Source: Azolla caroliniana (Eukaryota > Polypodiophyta). From it: DNA of 64,000 nucleotides. Position numbers and translations under genes: made by a program. Positions 46,285-58,192 of this stretch are shown piece after piece (position 1 is the stretch's first letter; every line of letters starts with the position of its first letter). The notes beneath the pieces were generated by a model. The model saw only the letters and a program-made list of their open reading frames with translations. It was not told where the DNA came from and did not search any database. The stretch covers positions 12,028,001-12,092,000 of the forward strand of contig JBHGNT010000009.1 in assembly GCA_043228905.1 (NCBI GenBank), given 5' to 3'.

Positions 46285-46463
46285 AATATATATATATATA
46301 TAGGTGAAGAAAACGAAAAAGCTATGCAGTGGTAGAGTTATAGTATAGATACCCCCTTCCCTTCCCTGCAGGCTGCCCCCCCCTCTCTCTCTACTATGCA
46401 TCATCATCATTACTCATCAGAACAGAGTAGAGTATGTACATATGTGTAAACAATTTCTGAGAC
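46285..46463 (+). promoter_or_regulatory. Probable promoter and leader of the MAKR/BKI1-like gene
   Basis: An (AT)n TATA-like run at about 46287-46303, then a CT-rich leader (46380-46391) and CATCAT repeats before the ATG at 46464. The position suits a core promoter about 130-150 bp upstream of the coding start, but the transcription start is not known. Confidence 0.4.
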
Positions 46464-47096
46464 ATGGGTTCTTCCTCAAGCTTTAGGTCTTCCTATTGTA
46501 ATGAATTTGGAGGTGAGAAAGCATCATCATCATATTCTGGTGGTTGCTTAAGAAGAGACTCTAATGGAAGCTTCATCGATGATGCTATGCAAGATGTCTC
46601 ATCCTCTTCTTATAATGAGAACCATGCCACTACCGATTTCGGGTTTGGGTCATTGAGATCAATTGTTTTTGGGCGGCTCTCCTGGATGGCTCCTCCTCCT
46701 TCTTCTTCTTCTTCTTCTTCTTCTTCTTCTTCTTCTTGTGGTGGTGGTGGTGGTGGTGCTCGGATAAAGCCGAGACCACCTAAGGGCCCGACCTCTCTTT
46801 GCCATGGGGATTCAGGGCCCTATCTGAAATGTGGGATTCATGGTGATGATGAGGTGATGGGGATGAGATTAGAGAGCAAACCATCATCGTTAAGGAATGG
46901 TGGAGTGGAGATGAAGAAGAAGAGAAATGTGATGATGTTGGGTGGATATGGTTGTGGTAGGAACGATGGAGGGTGCCAAATGAAGAAGAAGAAGAAGAAG
47001 AAGAAGAAGAAGAAGAGTGAGATGATGGTGGGAAAGAAGAAGACGTGGTGGTATTCATGGCGGCGAATGTCAGGCCGAATATCAGCCCCCTTCCCC

Positions 47097-47129
<33 letters not shown>

Positions 47130-47606
47130 GTCTCCCAACAAATGCCACATCATCATGCCCTTGTGTCTCAATGGGTCTCCCATCATCATCACCATGATCA
47201 TTCACATTACAATAATAATAATAATAAGAAGAAGAAGAAGATGATGATGATGAATGGCCATGTGACTAGGCTGCAACATGCGGCAGTGGCACATCCACAT
47301 CATCATCATCATCATCAGGAGGAGGAGGAGGAGGAGGCCCATAAGATTATGCATAATAATAATAATAATAATAATATGGCAGCAGCAGCAGCAGCAGCAG
47401 GTCCGCATCATGTGGCTGCCCATTTGCGTGGCTTTGGCGGGCCACCAATTCGGCCACAGCATCTCAAGGATCACAGATTCTGCCCTCCTCCTCCTGCTCC
47501 TAAATCCACATCTCTCACCTTGAGCGCCAGCACTATGCATGATTTGCATAGTTCTCTCCAAAGTGCCATAGCTCATTGTAAACAGTCCCACATCCAACAT
47601 TCCTAG
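46464..47606 (+). CDS. Putative membrane-associated kinase regulator (MAKR/BKI1-like), rich in single-residue runs
   Basis: A single-exon frame of 380 codons. The last 30 residues hold STMHDLHSSLQSAIAHCKQS, resembling the C-terminal helix by which BKI1/MAKR proteins bind receptor kinases. A strongly basic stretch (a run of 11 Lys, then KKKTWWYSWRR) could be the polybasic membrane hook of that family. The N-terminus MGSSSSFR also fits an N-myristoylation signal. Between these lie runs of Ser, Gly, His, Asn, Glu and Ala coded by trinucleotide repeats, unusual in number. The family call rests on the C-terminal motif and overall layout only. The ATG at 46464 is chosen because the frame is open from there and leads with the Gly-2 motif. 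A TATA-like run lies upstream. A lineage-specific Ser/His-rich protein is the alternative. Confidence 0.5.
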
Positions 47607-48229
47607 TACAAAACTCCTCCTCATTGAACTCTTTACAGAAATAGTGTAGTAATTCTTTGATTGTGTACTATACTTATGCATCTTTAGTTTTTAAGCTTCT
47701 TGATCAAATGTATTACTGTGGGGGATATCTTTATTTCATAAACGCTATCTTAAAGGTGATAGTAATTAAACCATTTCTATTTTAAAGGAGACAAGGTTTC
47801 TATTTTAATGTAGTGTATTTCTATTTATTTAATTTTAAACCATAGCGGAATGATTCGGTTCGACTTTAGCCGAAACCAGGCCCATCGGTAGTTAGTTCTA
47901 CAAGTAGCTTGTGGTACAATGTCTTTCCGTTTGAACGAGATAAAAGGAAAGAAGAAAAATTGTTGTCCAAGTCCCAAAACATTGTCGAAGATAGCAATTA
48001 AGGTGGATGCACTAGTACTGCTATGGATTTGGACGGTTTGTTGTGAAAGGTTTATTTAGCTTGATTGGACCCCAAAATATGTAGTGGCAAAAGGGACTCA
48101 ACTAAGATTGTCGTTAGTTTTTGAGCACCATATAGGTTTCATCTAGGTTCTCTCGTAATCGAGCATGAGTTTGGCGATAAGCTTGACATAACTTCTTTAC
48201 GAGGTAGGGTGATGTTCAAAAAAAGTACA
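47607..48229. other. 3' flank of the MAKR/BKI1-like gene
   Basis: AT-rich, probably the 3' untranslated region followed by intergenic DNA, up to the start of the Gypsy-3 LTR. No feature was recognised. Confidence 0.5.
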
Positions 48230-48794
48230 TGTTAACCGGTTGGCTACCTAAGGGTAAAGGTCGGAGTCGGAGTCAGAGTTGGAGTCGGGGTTGGACAAGT
48301 GGGAAATGACAGAATTCGAATTGTAATTTTTTGGCCAAGTGAAATTAGAGTAATTTAGAAAATAGAATGATTAGTATAAACGGTAGGTTCGTGCCAAACA
48401 GGCAAGTGTAATATCTTGGAGAAGTCTCTTAGGTCGCCTATAAAAAGGGACCGAGAGCATTGTATTATTATCGGTCTGTTTTGGTTTAATATAATTTTGG
48501 TAGTTAGAGTATCTATTGTGTCGACTGTTCTGTTTTATCTTCTATCTATTTATTGTGTCGGATGTTCGAATTCTTTCTGTGCTACACAAATTATGTTATA
48601 GCTAAATAGTCGGTCAAGATTGTATGTTCTAATTCTAGTAATTAGGTTTTGTGTGACCATTGTTACATAAAGTTCTGAGTAAGGAACTAGTGTCGACAAA
48701 TACCATATCTCCAACCACAAGCTTCTTGATAGAATGGTTTCGAAAGTAAAACGTTCGACCGATTGTGTCTGTTGGCTGTCGGCAGGGACACCAC
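48230..48794 (+). repeat. Gypsy-3 5' LTR
   Basis: It starts TGTTAACCGG, has TATAAAAA at 48439-48446 followed by GGGACCGAGAGCATTGTA, and ends GACACCACA. It contains a short GGAGTC repeat near 48261-48292. It is related to the LTRs at 9494-9983 and 39347-39798. Confidence 0.8.
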
Positions 48795-48848
48795 AATAAT
48801 TTGGCACGCTCGGTTACATGTGCTACGAGTAGAGAACAAGGAGAATGG

Positions 48849-50808
48849 ATGTCGTCTAGTCAACTCAGTACGGACCTGCTTGTAAGAAGCAAAAGACCAC
48901 GCACGAGATCGGAGAGTCGACTTGCAAAAGAAGGTAATTTCAATAGTTCGGAGTTTGTCGAACAAATTCAGCAAGAAGTTGAAGGGGAATTAAGGGAGAT
49001 TCCTGGTTTATATATTGATAGTATTTCAGACGAGGAGCTGCCCGACTAGCACCGTTACTTGAGAAACTTTGTCGAAGTTTTTGAGGTGGATACAATGTCG
49101 TATCGCTATCCCAAATATAGTGATGAAACCGATGTAGAGGCGCATATACGTGCTTTCCTTACGACATGGCAAGCTAACCATATATCCTAGAGATTGTCGA
49201 AGGCCGATGCCGACAAATAAAAAATTGCAGAATTCAATTTGTCGCTTGATGGGCAATTGGTGAATTGGTACTCAACATATATGTGCTTTCTATACGACAT
49301 GGCAAGCTAACCATGTATCCCTCATATTGTGGCAGGCCGATGCCGACAAATAAAAAATTGCAGAATTCAATTTGTCGCTTGATGGGCAATCGGTGAATTG
49401 GTACTCAACATATATGTGCTTTCTATACGACATGGCAAGCTAACCATGTATCCCTAATATTGTCGCAGGCCGATGCCGACAAATAAAAAATTGCAGAATT
49501 CGGATTGTCGCTTGACGAGCAGGGCAATCAGCGAATTGGTACTCACAACATGACGAGGGTGAGTTTCAATCATTTAAAGAATTAACTATTAAGTTTATTA
49601 GGCTCTTTCACTAACACGTTCCAAAAGGGAACTCATGAGCCAATTCTATGCGGCTTATCAAGAAGCCCATGAGACTGTTCCACAATTCATTATTCGGTTT
49701 CAAAACCTTCGTGTAGGCAGTTAGCGCGACCTCTTCCAGAAGAAGATCTAAAAGATACCTTCTTATTGGCACTACAAGAGCCGCTTCGAACGACGTTAGC
49801 CGTGTTCGACTTTAAAGATCAATCACTAGAGCAGGTGATTGACAAAGCACTCATAATTATGGATAGAACGTAAACAAGTAATAGTATGTCGATGGCATCG
49901 TCACAAAGGTCCTTACAAAGGTTTCGCCAGGGAATTCAACGCACAATCTAAATCCGGGGCATTCTATAGTGGAATGCACATTACGCACACATTGTCTGAT
50001 CTATCATTCAAAGGTACATACAATCGACCAGTGCGAATATAATCTGCTGACCAAAGTCGCGGCTCCAGTACAACAGATACAACTTCATGATGATCGCCAA
50101 GATGATAGGAATCAGTAGGTGCACCGGTTTCAGGATGATGATTTACCTAGATACGATGATTGTTATCGGACGGATTGGAATCGACAGGATGATTATTGAC
50201 AAGATGTTCACTACAATGATTACTGATGGGAAGATGACCATCAAGATGAGTACAAGAGGGATAATCGTAACAATTATGACCGGGACTATTCACCAAGGCA
50301 TGAGAGAAATGATCGACGTCCTTACACAGGTCATCGACATCATGATGATCGGAGATCGTATGACCAGAGGAGAAATGATGGCAATCGGCAACCTAATCAT
50401 CAGTTCCATGATGACAGATGGGACGACAATAGAAGAGCCAAGGCATCCCGATAATCCAATATAATTCTAAAGCCCGAGATGAGCCGGAACTGCAGGATGT
50501 TCAACAATCGGATTATGAGAACAGAGAATCCAATGGGCTGACAATACCAAATTGCTACATTTGCAAGAAAGATGGACACTATGCAAATTAGTGTCCGACG
50601 AAAGACAAAGGAAAGGCACCAGTAGTAAACATGGTAACTGCAAAAGTACAACAAGTCACCATGTGGACCAAAGACAAACAATTTGAGTCGGAAATACAGG
50701 AAGCAGTTCGGAAGGCGGCTAAGGAGTGGGTAGACGAAGCCAACAACAACAATGTTGCTAGGATGATACGAGAGAGTAATGAATGGGATATCACAATTCC
50801 TAATCGGT
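48849..50808 (+). pseudogene. First Gypsy-3 gag, with triplicated segment and zinc knuckle
   Basis: Gag opens at the ATG at 48849 and reads to a TAG at 49047-49049, then continues in fragments (RAFLTTWQANH near 49150). A 133-bp segment is present three times at 49201-49540. Beyond it, gag-like QFIIRFQNL sequence, cysteine motifs near 49970-50040, an Arg/Asp/His-rich tail (about 50080-50440) and a CYICKKDGHY zinc knuckle near 50558 (its last part with a stop) are recognisable. Many stops make it non-coding. Confidence 0.75.
49201..49540. repeat. 133-bp segment in three tandem copies within gag
   Basis: Copies of AGGCCGATGCCGACAAATAA begin at 49201, 49334 and 49467, exactly 133 bp apart. The period is not a multiple of three, so each copy shifts the gag frame. 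Copies are nearly identical, implying late duplication. Confidence 0.93.
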
Positions 50809-50812
50809 AACA

Positions 50813-53785
50813 CTTTTGGCAGGCTTGGTGATCTGTGTCTTCTCATAGGCGAACATCGACGAATGGATGTTTAAATGCAGACGTCCCAGAGAACCAACAC
50901 GACCAGACCGACCAATCACAAGGTCCATCACATGCTAGGCAGAGGAACGCGCACGGCAAAACCTCGCCTCAGTGACCTTAGTGATACCTATCGGGATCAC
51001 AAAGACGTTTTCCCGCTCACCAAATACCCCGGCGACAAGCAGGAAGTGTGCTCACCACAAAATCATTGTGGTTTTTCCCTGCCTGCTGTAACGTCCAGCA
51101 TGGCCTTCTCTTATCCCCGCTTCAACGACAAAACTGACGCCACAACCCACATTTGCCTGTTCCTAAATGTCTGGAATGCAAATCACATGGCATAGAGACT
51201 TCCCGAAGAAGTAGCGCACCAGTCCAAAATGACAGAGTTCGGATTAACCCTGGATGGGAGAGCGGCGTTTTGGCATTCGCAGATGGATCTGCCAGCAATC
51301 ACGACCTTCGACTAATTGCAGTCGGCCTTTCTACGTTTATTTCATCGGAGGGTGCTACAACGCAAAATCCTCGAGCAGTTTTATACAATTAAACAGTTGT
51401 CGGCCGAGACTGTAGCAGATTTCAGTTTACGTTTCCAAAATCTACAGTGGAAATTAGAATGGAGCCCGACAGAGGACAAGGTTCGGGAGACATTTCTGGC
51501 AGCTTTACGACGACCAATACAGACGACGCTCAACAACAATAGTGTGAAAGGAGAAACAACCGATATGGTCATAGAACGAGCGCTACAACTCGAGTTGGAC
51601 GAAGAAGATGAAAGGTTTTCCATGTCCTCATTACGGCAATCGTTACCTCAGGATGAGGAATGACATTTTCGCCAGGCAATCCAGTGAACGATTTGCCTCA
51701 ATTCTGGGCATTCCGCATTGGAATGCAACATGCGAATCCACTGCCCAATCTGTCACTCGAAAGCACACACGATCGAGTAGTGTGAGTACAATATGTTGAA
51801 CAAATCCACGCCGACAGTACGAAGTGTTGAAATGCAGCGCCCACCTCGCCGTAATGAGCAAAGGTGCCAAGAAGAATGACCCCGATATACGGATCGGAAC
51901 CCACGCGATGACCGGCACTACCAGATCGCCGGAATAACAATGATTCCGTGGAAGAAGAGCCGGAGGACAAAGACTACCGAGGCAACCACAGATATAAGAA
52001 AGGAGGCTGACGCTACGAGAATTACCGTCTGATGAACAAATGTGGCGGCTTCAATGGGCCTCGTGGGAAACATCGTCAGTATCGGGATGAACGACGGTAC
52101 GACGAAAGTTTGGACGATGACCGACACCAGGAGCCGCGCCGGGACTAACAACAACTACCACGAATGCTTAGAAGAACGAACCAAGACTGGGAGGAGCAAG
52201 TCACACCCGGGGATCGGAACACACCACCAACTGCCGAGAAAGGCGAATCTAGAGTCCATTCGTTCGTTTGCCAACAACCCGGACATTATGCCATGCAATG
52301 TCCACTACGCAAGGGTAAGGGACCCGCCGTCAATACGATTAGGGCAGAAGTTCAGCAAGTCACGACAAGACAACAAACAAAAAATGCTAATTGGGCCGCA
52401 CAAGATGAGATACGTTAGACGGCCCAAGCATGGGTTGAAAAAGCGAACGCGGCAAATACGGAACACATGCGGCAGGAGTCTGTGAACAATGTGGGGCCTT
52501 TGGAGGAAGATGTGATATCTCCGGATCCCATATGGCAAGCACTGACAGGCTGCGAGATAACATTGACCATGGAGAAGCTACTTCAACTAGTCCCACGGTT
52601 CCGCCAGGCCGTGGAGGATCGCATAACAGGCAGACCTGGGGTAAGCTTCTCCGCCAACTTTACGGACACCAGCGCCAGACCAACGGTGGTGGATCACCAT
52701 AATAGTTGATATTATAGGCTTAGGAAATCACAGGATGCGTAATCGATGGTGGCTCTGGTGTCAATGTAATTAGCGTGAAGACATGCGAACAATTGGGAAT
52801 TTCAGAATGGGAAGCTTGCCCGTTTTGGCTTCGCATGGCAGATACCCGCTGAGTATGGCCTTTAGGCTTAATACGTAAGTTAGGCATTATCATTGGCGGA
52901 CATCGCTTCGACGTCTCGGCGGTAGTCCTCGCCCTCAACACCCCAGGAGCGTATCCTATGTTGCTTGGCAGACTGTGGCTTCGTTCAACAAATATCAAAC
53001 AAAGCTAGCAACATAAGTGCATCAGGTTTCGACGTGGATGCACCAAGGTTCGCGTACCAACAGAGGAAATGGCGGCACAACCCAAGGGCATAACATTGTT
53101 ATACGTAGAAGATATAAATATGTTGGTTGGGGTGGATTATACAGAATTAGAAGTATACCTCGATGAGCACCCCCAGATCATTCCGCTATTCTTCAATCGA
53201 CGTCATAGAAACCGCGGCGGAATACGCCACGCCCACTACGCTCCACAACGAGGCTTACGAACCAGACCCAGAGTCAATATTAGAATTAAGCAGAGCACGG
53301 GCGTCGTTCGAGGGGGAAATGGAAATTTCACGACGAGTTGCTGCCTCAGCCCTAGAAGAAGTAAACGTGGGTACGGCGTCAGACCCCCGCTTCCTCTCCA
53401 TCGCAAAAGAATTACTGCCGGATCAGAGAGACGCGATGATTACACTATTCAGGAAGTATAAATATGTGTTTGCTTGGTCCCACGAGGACATGAAGGGATT
53501 AGATCCGAAGTTCTATCAACATAAGATCAATTTAGCGATCGACGAGAAACCGGTCCAGCAGCGTCGATACCGCATGAACCCAAATTACGCGGCTCGCGTA
53601 AAAGAGGAAATTGACAAACTCCTCAAGGCCGGATTCATTCGACCAGTCAAACAAGCCACATGGCTAAGCTCGATAGTATTCGTACCAAAGAAAAATGGCA
53701 AAATACGTGTGTGCGTGGACTACCGGAAATTGAATGCCGTCACCATTACAGATGCGTTCTTTTTACCTTTCACTGACAACGTTGT
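50813..53785 (+). pseudogene. Second Gypsy-3 gag, protease and N-terminal RT
   Basis: Gag from about 50877 includes AFSYPRFNDKTDATTHI, ILEQFYTIKQLSAETVADF and cysteine motifs near 51700-51800, with several stops. A zinc-knuckle remnant (CQQPGHYAMQCP) is near 52270. The protease region with a DGGSG active-site motif lies near 52745. RT begins with YVFAWSHEDMKGLD and reads through VPKKNGKIRVCVDYRKLNA in a frame open from 53163 to 53785, where homology stops. It differs from the first gag, so it comes from another element copy or family. Confidence 0.78.
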
Positions 53786-54414
53786 CGTGAAGATTTTCGG
53801 CAATGGTGTCAAAATCGTATAAAACATACGAAATCGAGTATGAATAATATAAAACAATAATAGTGAAGATACTATTTTAGATTAGCTTAATATCTTGGTA
53901 CGGGAAGATGGAGGTCTTGAAGAGCTTTCGGATGCACTTTACTACATAAGAAACAGACATCTAAGTGTCAACTTATGTGGGTATGAAGTTTTGCCAAAGA
54001 AAAAGAGAAAAATAAAACTGTGAAATATCCCCCATAGATAGGAAAGTTTAGGCTCCAGCTATATAAGCAGATTGAGATCCATCATATTTCATCTATGTGT
54101 TGAGAGCACTTAAAAAATAGTTGGACTTAAGCCACTTTTGTCTAGATGGACATATGTGGCTAAGTTGCCGGATGTGGCTAAGTGCCCGAACCGGCTGGTG
54201 AAGAAACTCAAACCGGTCGACGATAGAATCGGAAACCGGATGGAGCCGGCGATCGGTGACCGGATGGATTCGACAACTGACAATAGAACCGGTGACCGAC
54301 GATCCAGCGACGAGATCCGGCGATCGACTGGTGTTGGTAAACCCGGTTACTGGCATCCGGCGGCGGAGCCGGTGAGCCGGCAGCATTGGGCAACCGGTCG
54401 GTTACCGGCAAGCC
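53786..54414 (+). other. Foreign segment interrupting the Gypsy-3 RT
   Basis: About 630 bp replace roughly 28 codons of RT, including the expected LDGFSGYNQV region. The first part is AT-rich with GCTATATAAGC near 54058; the second (about 54170-54410) is packed with CCGG and ACCGG motifs. It may be a solo LTR or small nonautonomous element. No target duplication was found. Confidence 0.5.
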
Positions 54415-55365
54415 CGACGACCAAGAGAAGACGGTGTTTTTCACGGACTGGGGAGTCTATGTCACAGTCGTCATGATGTTCGGGCTAAAAACGACGCCGA
54501 CTACCTTTCAACGGACAATCACGGAGACTTTTGGGGAATATATACTTGCCTTCATGCAGGTCTTTTTAGACGATTTTGCGGTATATGGGATAACAGTTGA
54601 ACATTTTACGCATCTACAGCTTTGCTTGGAGCGTTGCCGAACTGCACGCGCCTGAATCCCGCCAAATGCGCCTTCGGTGTCACCAACGAGGCCCTCCTCA
54701 GCCACCTAGTCAGTAAGGAGGGGATAGCGGTCGATCTGAACAAAATCTCCGTGATTACTCATGCAAAAACACCGACAAACGTGAAAGCACTCAGCCGGTT
54801 TCTGGGACAAATATGATGACGCAACCGGATGATACGCTATTTGGCGGATTTCGCCACACCATTGCATGCCGCCGTTCACTGTACTCTTTTCAAATGGACA
54901 GCAACGAAGAGAAGGTGTATGATGCGCTAAAAAGAATGCTAATGCAGGCACCAGTCGTACATCCACCAGTTTGGGCGAAACCATTTCACGTGTTCATAGA
55001 TGCCTCGGATATAGCAATAGGTAGTGCGTTAATGCAGCTCAAACGGACAGCAACGGAAGAGAAGGCGTATGATGTGCTAAAAATAATGCTAATGCAGGCA
55101 CTAGTTGTACATCCACCAGTTTGGGCGAAACCATTTCACGTGTTCGTAGATGCCTCGGATATAGCAATAGGTAGTGCGTTAATGCAGCTCACAAAGCCGA
55201 ATTGGTACCAACCAGTGTACTATGGTAGGCGGAAACTATCAATGGCTGAGCGTAACTATTCCACAATGGAATGTGAAGCGTTGGGTATGATATACAACAT
55301 CAATAAATTCCGGCACTATCTACTAGGGCGGAAATTCACGTTTCACGTGGATCATATGACATTGC
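54415..55365 (+). pseudogene. Gypsy-3 RT C-terminus and RNase H with tandem duplication
   Basis: RT resumes with DDQEKTVFFTDWGVY and has the catalytic FLDDFAVY box near 54567. It breaks near 54655 and continues in another frame through the RNase H start. [18 protein letters not shown] occurs twice because about 149 bp are duplicated. RNase H motifs [14 protein letters not shown] and FTFHVDH follow, and Copia-5 interrupts at 55366. Confidence 0.85.
54896..55195. repeat. Tandem duplication of about 149 bp in RNase H
   Basis: GGACAGCAACG starts at 54896 and again at 55045, and the two copies differ at a handful of positions. The repeat encodes the strand with the first RNase H aspartate twice. 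Confidence 0.9.
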
Positions 55366-56176
55366 TGACGAGAACTACACACTTCGGTGAATGACGATCG
55401 GCCACAATCGAGTCTAAAATCAAACACAAAAAAACAGGTAAGAATGCACGACACAGTGAAGAGAAGAGTACACAGGATGTTTACGTGGAAAACCCAAACT
55501 AGGAAAAAAACCACGGCAGCCCACAGGCTGCAAACTATCACTATGTTACAGTGTACAACGTTGAAGCACAGAGGCAACGACCTCGAGCTTTCTATCTTCG
55601 CCATAGGCGGCGGTTACAACAGAGGCAACGACCTCTTCCTCTCTCACTCTCTCTCTGTACACGGTTATGCGCTCTGATCTCACGCAGACAAGAATAACAA
55701 CAACTCCTACATCACACACAATAAGTTTGCCCTAAGTCATATTTATACTAATATGACTTTTCGGCTATTTACAAATATGGCCTCGATGGACTCTTAGAAA
55801 CATATTTACGAATATGTCTCTCCATCCAGAGAGCGCTCCTCATCGGGCCTGCATCATCCAGATCTTGCCGGGCACTCGTCATCCGGTTCTCACCGGGTCT
55901 GCACCATTCGGCTCTCCGTAGCCGGGCACTTGTTATCCGGTTCTCACTGGGTCTGCACCATCCGGCTCTCCGTAGCCGGGTACTCCTCATCCGGTTCTCA
56001 TCGGGTCTGCACCATTCGGCTCTCCGTAGTCGGGTACTCCTCATCCGGTTCTCACCGGGTCTGTACCATCCGGCTCTCCGTAGCCAGGTACTCCTCATCC
56101 GGTTTCGGCCTCGGCCAAGTTTCCTTATCAGCACTGTTCTTCTCCCTTCCCATCCGGAGGGACTTGTCTCCCAACA
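55366..56176 (-). repeat. Copia-5 3' LTR with four 54-bp repeats
   Basis: 811 bp from TGACGAGAAC to CCCAACA. Repeat units start at 55882, 55936, 55990 and 56044 and match those in the Copia-1 3' LTR. The dyad and TATA block is near 55735-55815. Confidence 0.92.
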
Positions 56177-56186
56177 AACTCCCCCT

Positions 56187-58192
56187 TCACTCCGGCATGG
56201 GGTGTCTTACTAGTCCGATCCTCTTCCGACATGCATCCAGCTTGTCGGGTATCAACACTTTGGTCAGCATGTCTGACCCATTCTCGGCCGTGTGGATCCT
56301 CGTCAGTGCGAAGTCCTGGTCATCTACTCTTTCTCGGATCCAGTGATACCTTCGCTGAATATGCTTCGTCTGGGAATGGTAGGCTGCATTCTTAGCAAGG
56401 TGGATGACACTTTGACTGTCGCAATAGAGCCGATATTCATCTTGCCGGATACCGAGCTCTCCGATGAAGTCCTTCATCCATAAGATTTCCTTGCCGGCTT
56501 CCACAACCGCTATGTACGCCTCTGTGGTTGACAACGCAACCGTCTTCTGCAGCCTCGACTGCCACGAAACAGCTCCCCCTGCATATGTCATTACATACTC
56601 GGATGTGGAACGGCTGGTATCCACATCAGCCGACATGTCCGAATCGGTAAAACCGTCAAGTTGAGGTTTTCCGGAGCCGAATCAGAGACACATATGCGAA
56701 GTGCCCTTCAAGTACCGGAGTATCCATTTGACCGCGTTCCAGTGCTCCTTTTTGGGATTGCTCATGAACCGGCTCACCACTTCGACTGCGTATCCTATAT
56801 CCGGTCGGGTACACACCATTGCGTACATTAAGCTCCCGACGGCAGAGGCATATGGAATCTTCATCATATCCGCCTTCTCTGCTTTTGTCTTCGGGCTTTG
56901 CTTACCGGATAACCTGCAGTTTGCCGGAAAGTGTCGATCCGACCGGTTTCACATCTAACATGTTGAACCGGTGAAGCACCTTTGTCACGTACTTCTCCTG
57001 TGACAGCCATAGTTGCTTCACTGACCGGTTCCGGATAATATGCATCCCCAGCATCTGTCTTGCCGGACCCAAGTCTTTCATTGAGAAGGTTTGGTTGAGA
57101 GCCTTCTTCAGCATCCGTATTTTGACTTGGTCCTATCCGACGATCAACATGTCATCCACGTACAGAAGGAGTATCAGGAAGTCGCCTCCTTCGAACTTCT
57201 TCACAAACACGCAGTGATCGGCCTGCGTCTTGTGGTACCCTTGATCGGCCATAAAGGAGTTGAACTTCCGGTACCATTGCCGGGGGGCCTGCTTCAACCC
57301 GTAGAGGCTCTTCTTCAACCGGCAAACCAGGTGCTCCTTCCCTTTCTCCACGAATCCTTCCGGTTGTTGCATGTAGATCTCCTCTTCGAGGTCGCCGTGA
57401 AGGAATGCCGTCTTCACGTCTAGCTACTCTGCACCGTCCGGATGGAGGTCATCTTTACTACCGGGGCAAATATCTCGTTGAAGTCCACGCCCTTCTTCTG
57501 CTGGAACCCCTACACCATGATCCTGGCTTTGTATCTCGGGGGTTTGTCGGCATCTCCCGGTTTCAACTTGTACACCCACTTGTTTCGGAGTGCCCGCTTT
57601 CCTTTCAGCAACTCCACCAATTCGTACGTATGGTTCTCATGCAGGGAATCCATCTCATCCTGTATGGCACTTAACCATTTTCGGATGTGGGTGTCATCCT
57701 TCGCTTCTTCAAAGCTTTCTGGCTCCCCCTCATCGGTTAGCAGCACATGCTCTGCATCCGGAAATCTCCGAGGGGCCCTTCTCTCTCTTAGAGGATATCT
57801 CCATCTCTGGGCTTCGGTAACCAGCTCCTCTATTTGCTTTTCATCCGAATCTGATTCGGGGTCTTGGCCGGTTCCGGTTTCAGCTTCCTCTACTTCTTCT
57901 TCTGCCGGTTCGATATCCTCACCGTAACCGGCTGGTTCCTCGAGTGCTAACCGGTCTCTTGCCGGTTGGGTCTGGTCATCGTAGAATCGATCATTTACCG
58001 GTCGACTCGGAGTTCATTATCTTCTTCTCCGACTCCCAGTCGGCGAGCGTCTTGTCCTCCATGAAGATAATATCTCGACTTCGGAATACCTTCTTGTCGA
58101 CCAGGTCCCACACTCGGTAGCCGAACTCATCGTCGCCGTAATCGAGGAATATGCATGGCTGGGTCTTTGGATCCAACTTTCCTCTCCGGTCC
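56187..58192 (-). pseudogene. Copia-5 RT, RNase H and integrase C-terminus, degraded
   Basis: RNase H (56636-56187), RT fragments (57417-56682) with [11 protein letters not shown] and a TAG right after it, and the linker and integrase end (58176-57510). A deletion near 57420 removes about 36 bp that Copia-1 keeps. A frameshift occurs near 56930. The sequence is very close to Copia-1, clearly the same family. Confidence 0.9.

Larger units (their letters stand above)
48230..55365 (+). mobile_element. Gypsy-3: composite gypsy region with one LTR and two gag regions
   Basis: 5' LTR (48230-48794), primer-site-like ATAATTTGGCACGCTCGG, and a first gag (48849-50808) that stops after its zinc knuckle. 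At about 50813 a second primer-site-like sequence (TTTTGGCAGGCTTGG) leads into a second, different gag (from 50877), then protease, RT and RNase H to 55365, where Copia-5 is inserted. There are thus parts of two related Tat/Athila-like elements head to tail. A non-homologous segment sits in the RT (53786-54414). Confidence 0.75.

Noticed and set aside
46780-47205. Minus-strand frames with poly-Asp, poly-Ser and poly-Phe runs
   Set aside because: These are the reverse readings of the trinucleotide repeats in the plus-strand MAKR/BKI1-like gene.
50087-50464. Met/Ile-rich open frame of 125 codons
   Set aside because: It is an out-of-frame reading of the Arg/Asp-rich gag tail of Gypsy-3, whose GATGAT-type codons give Met/Ile when shifted.
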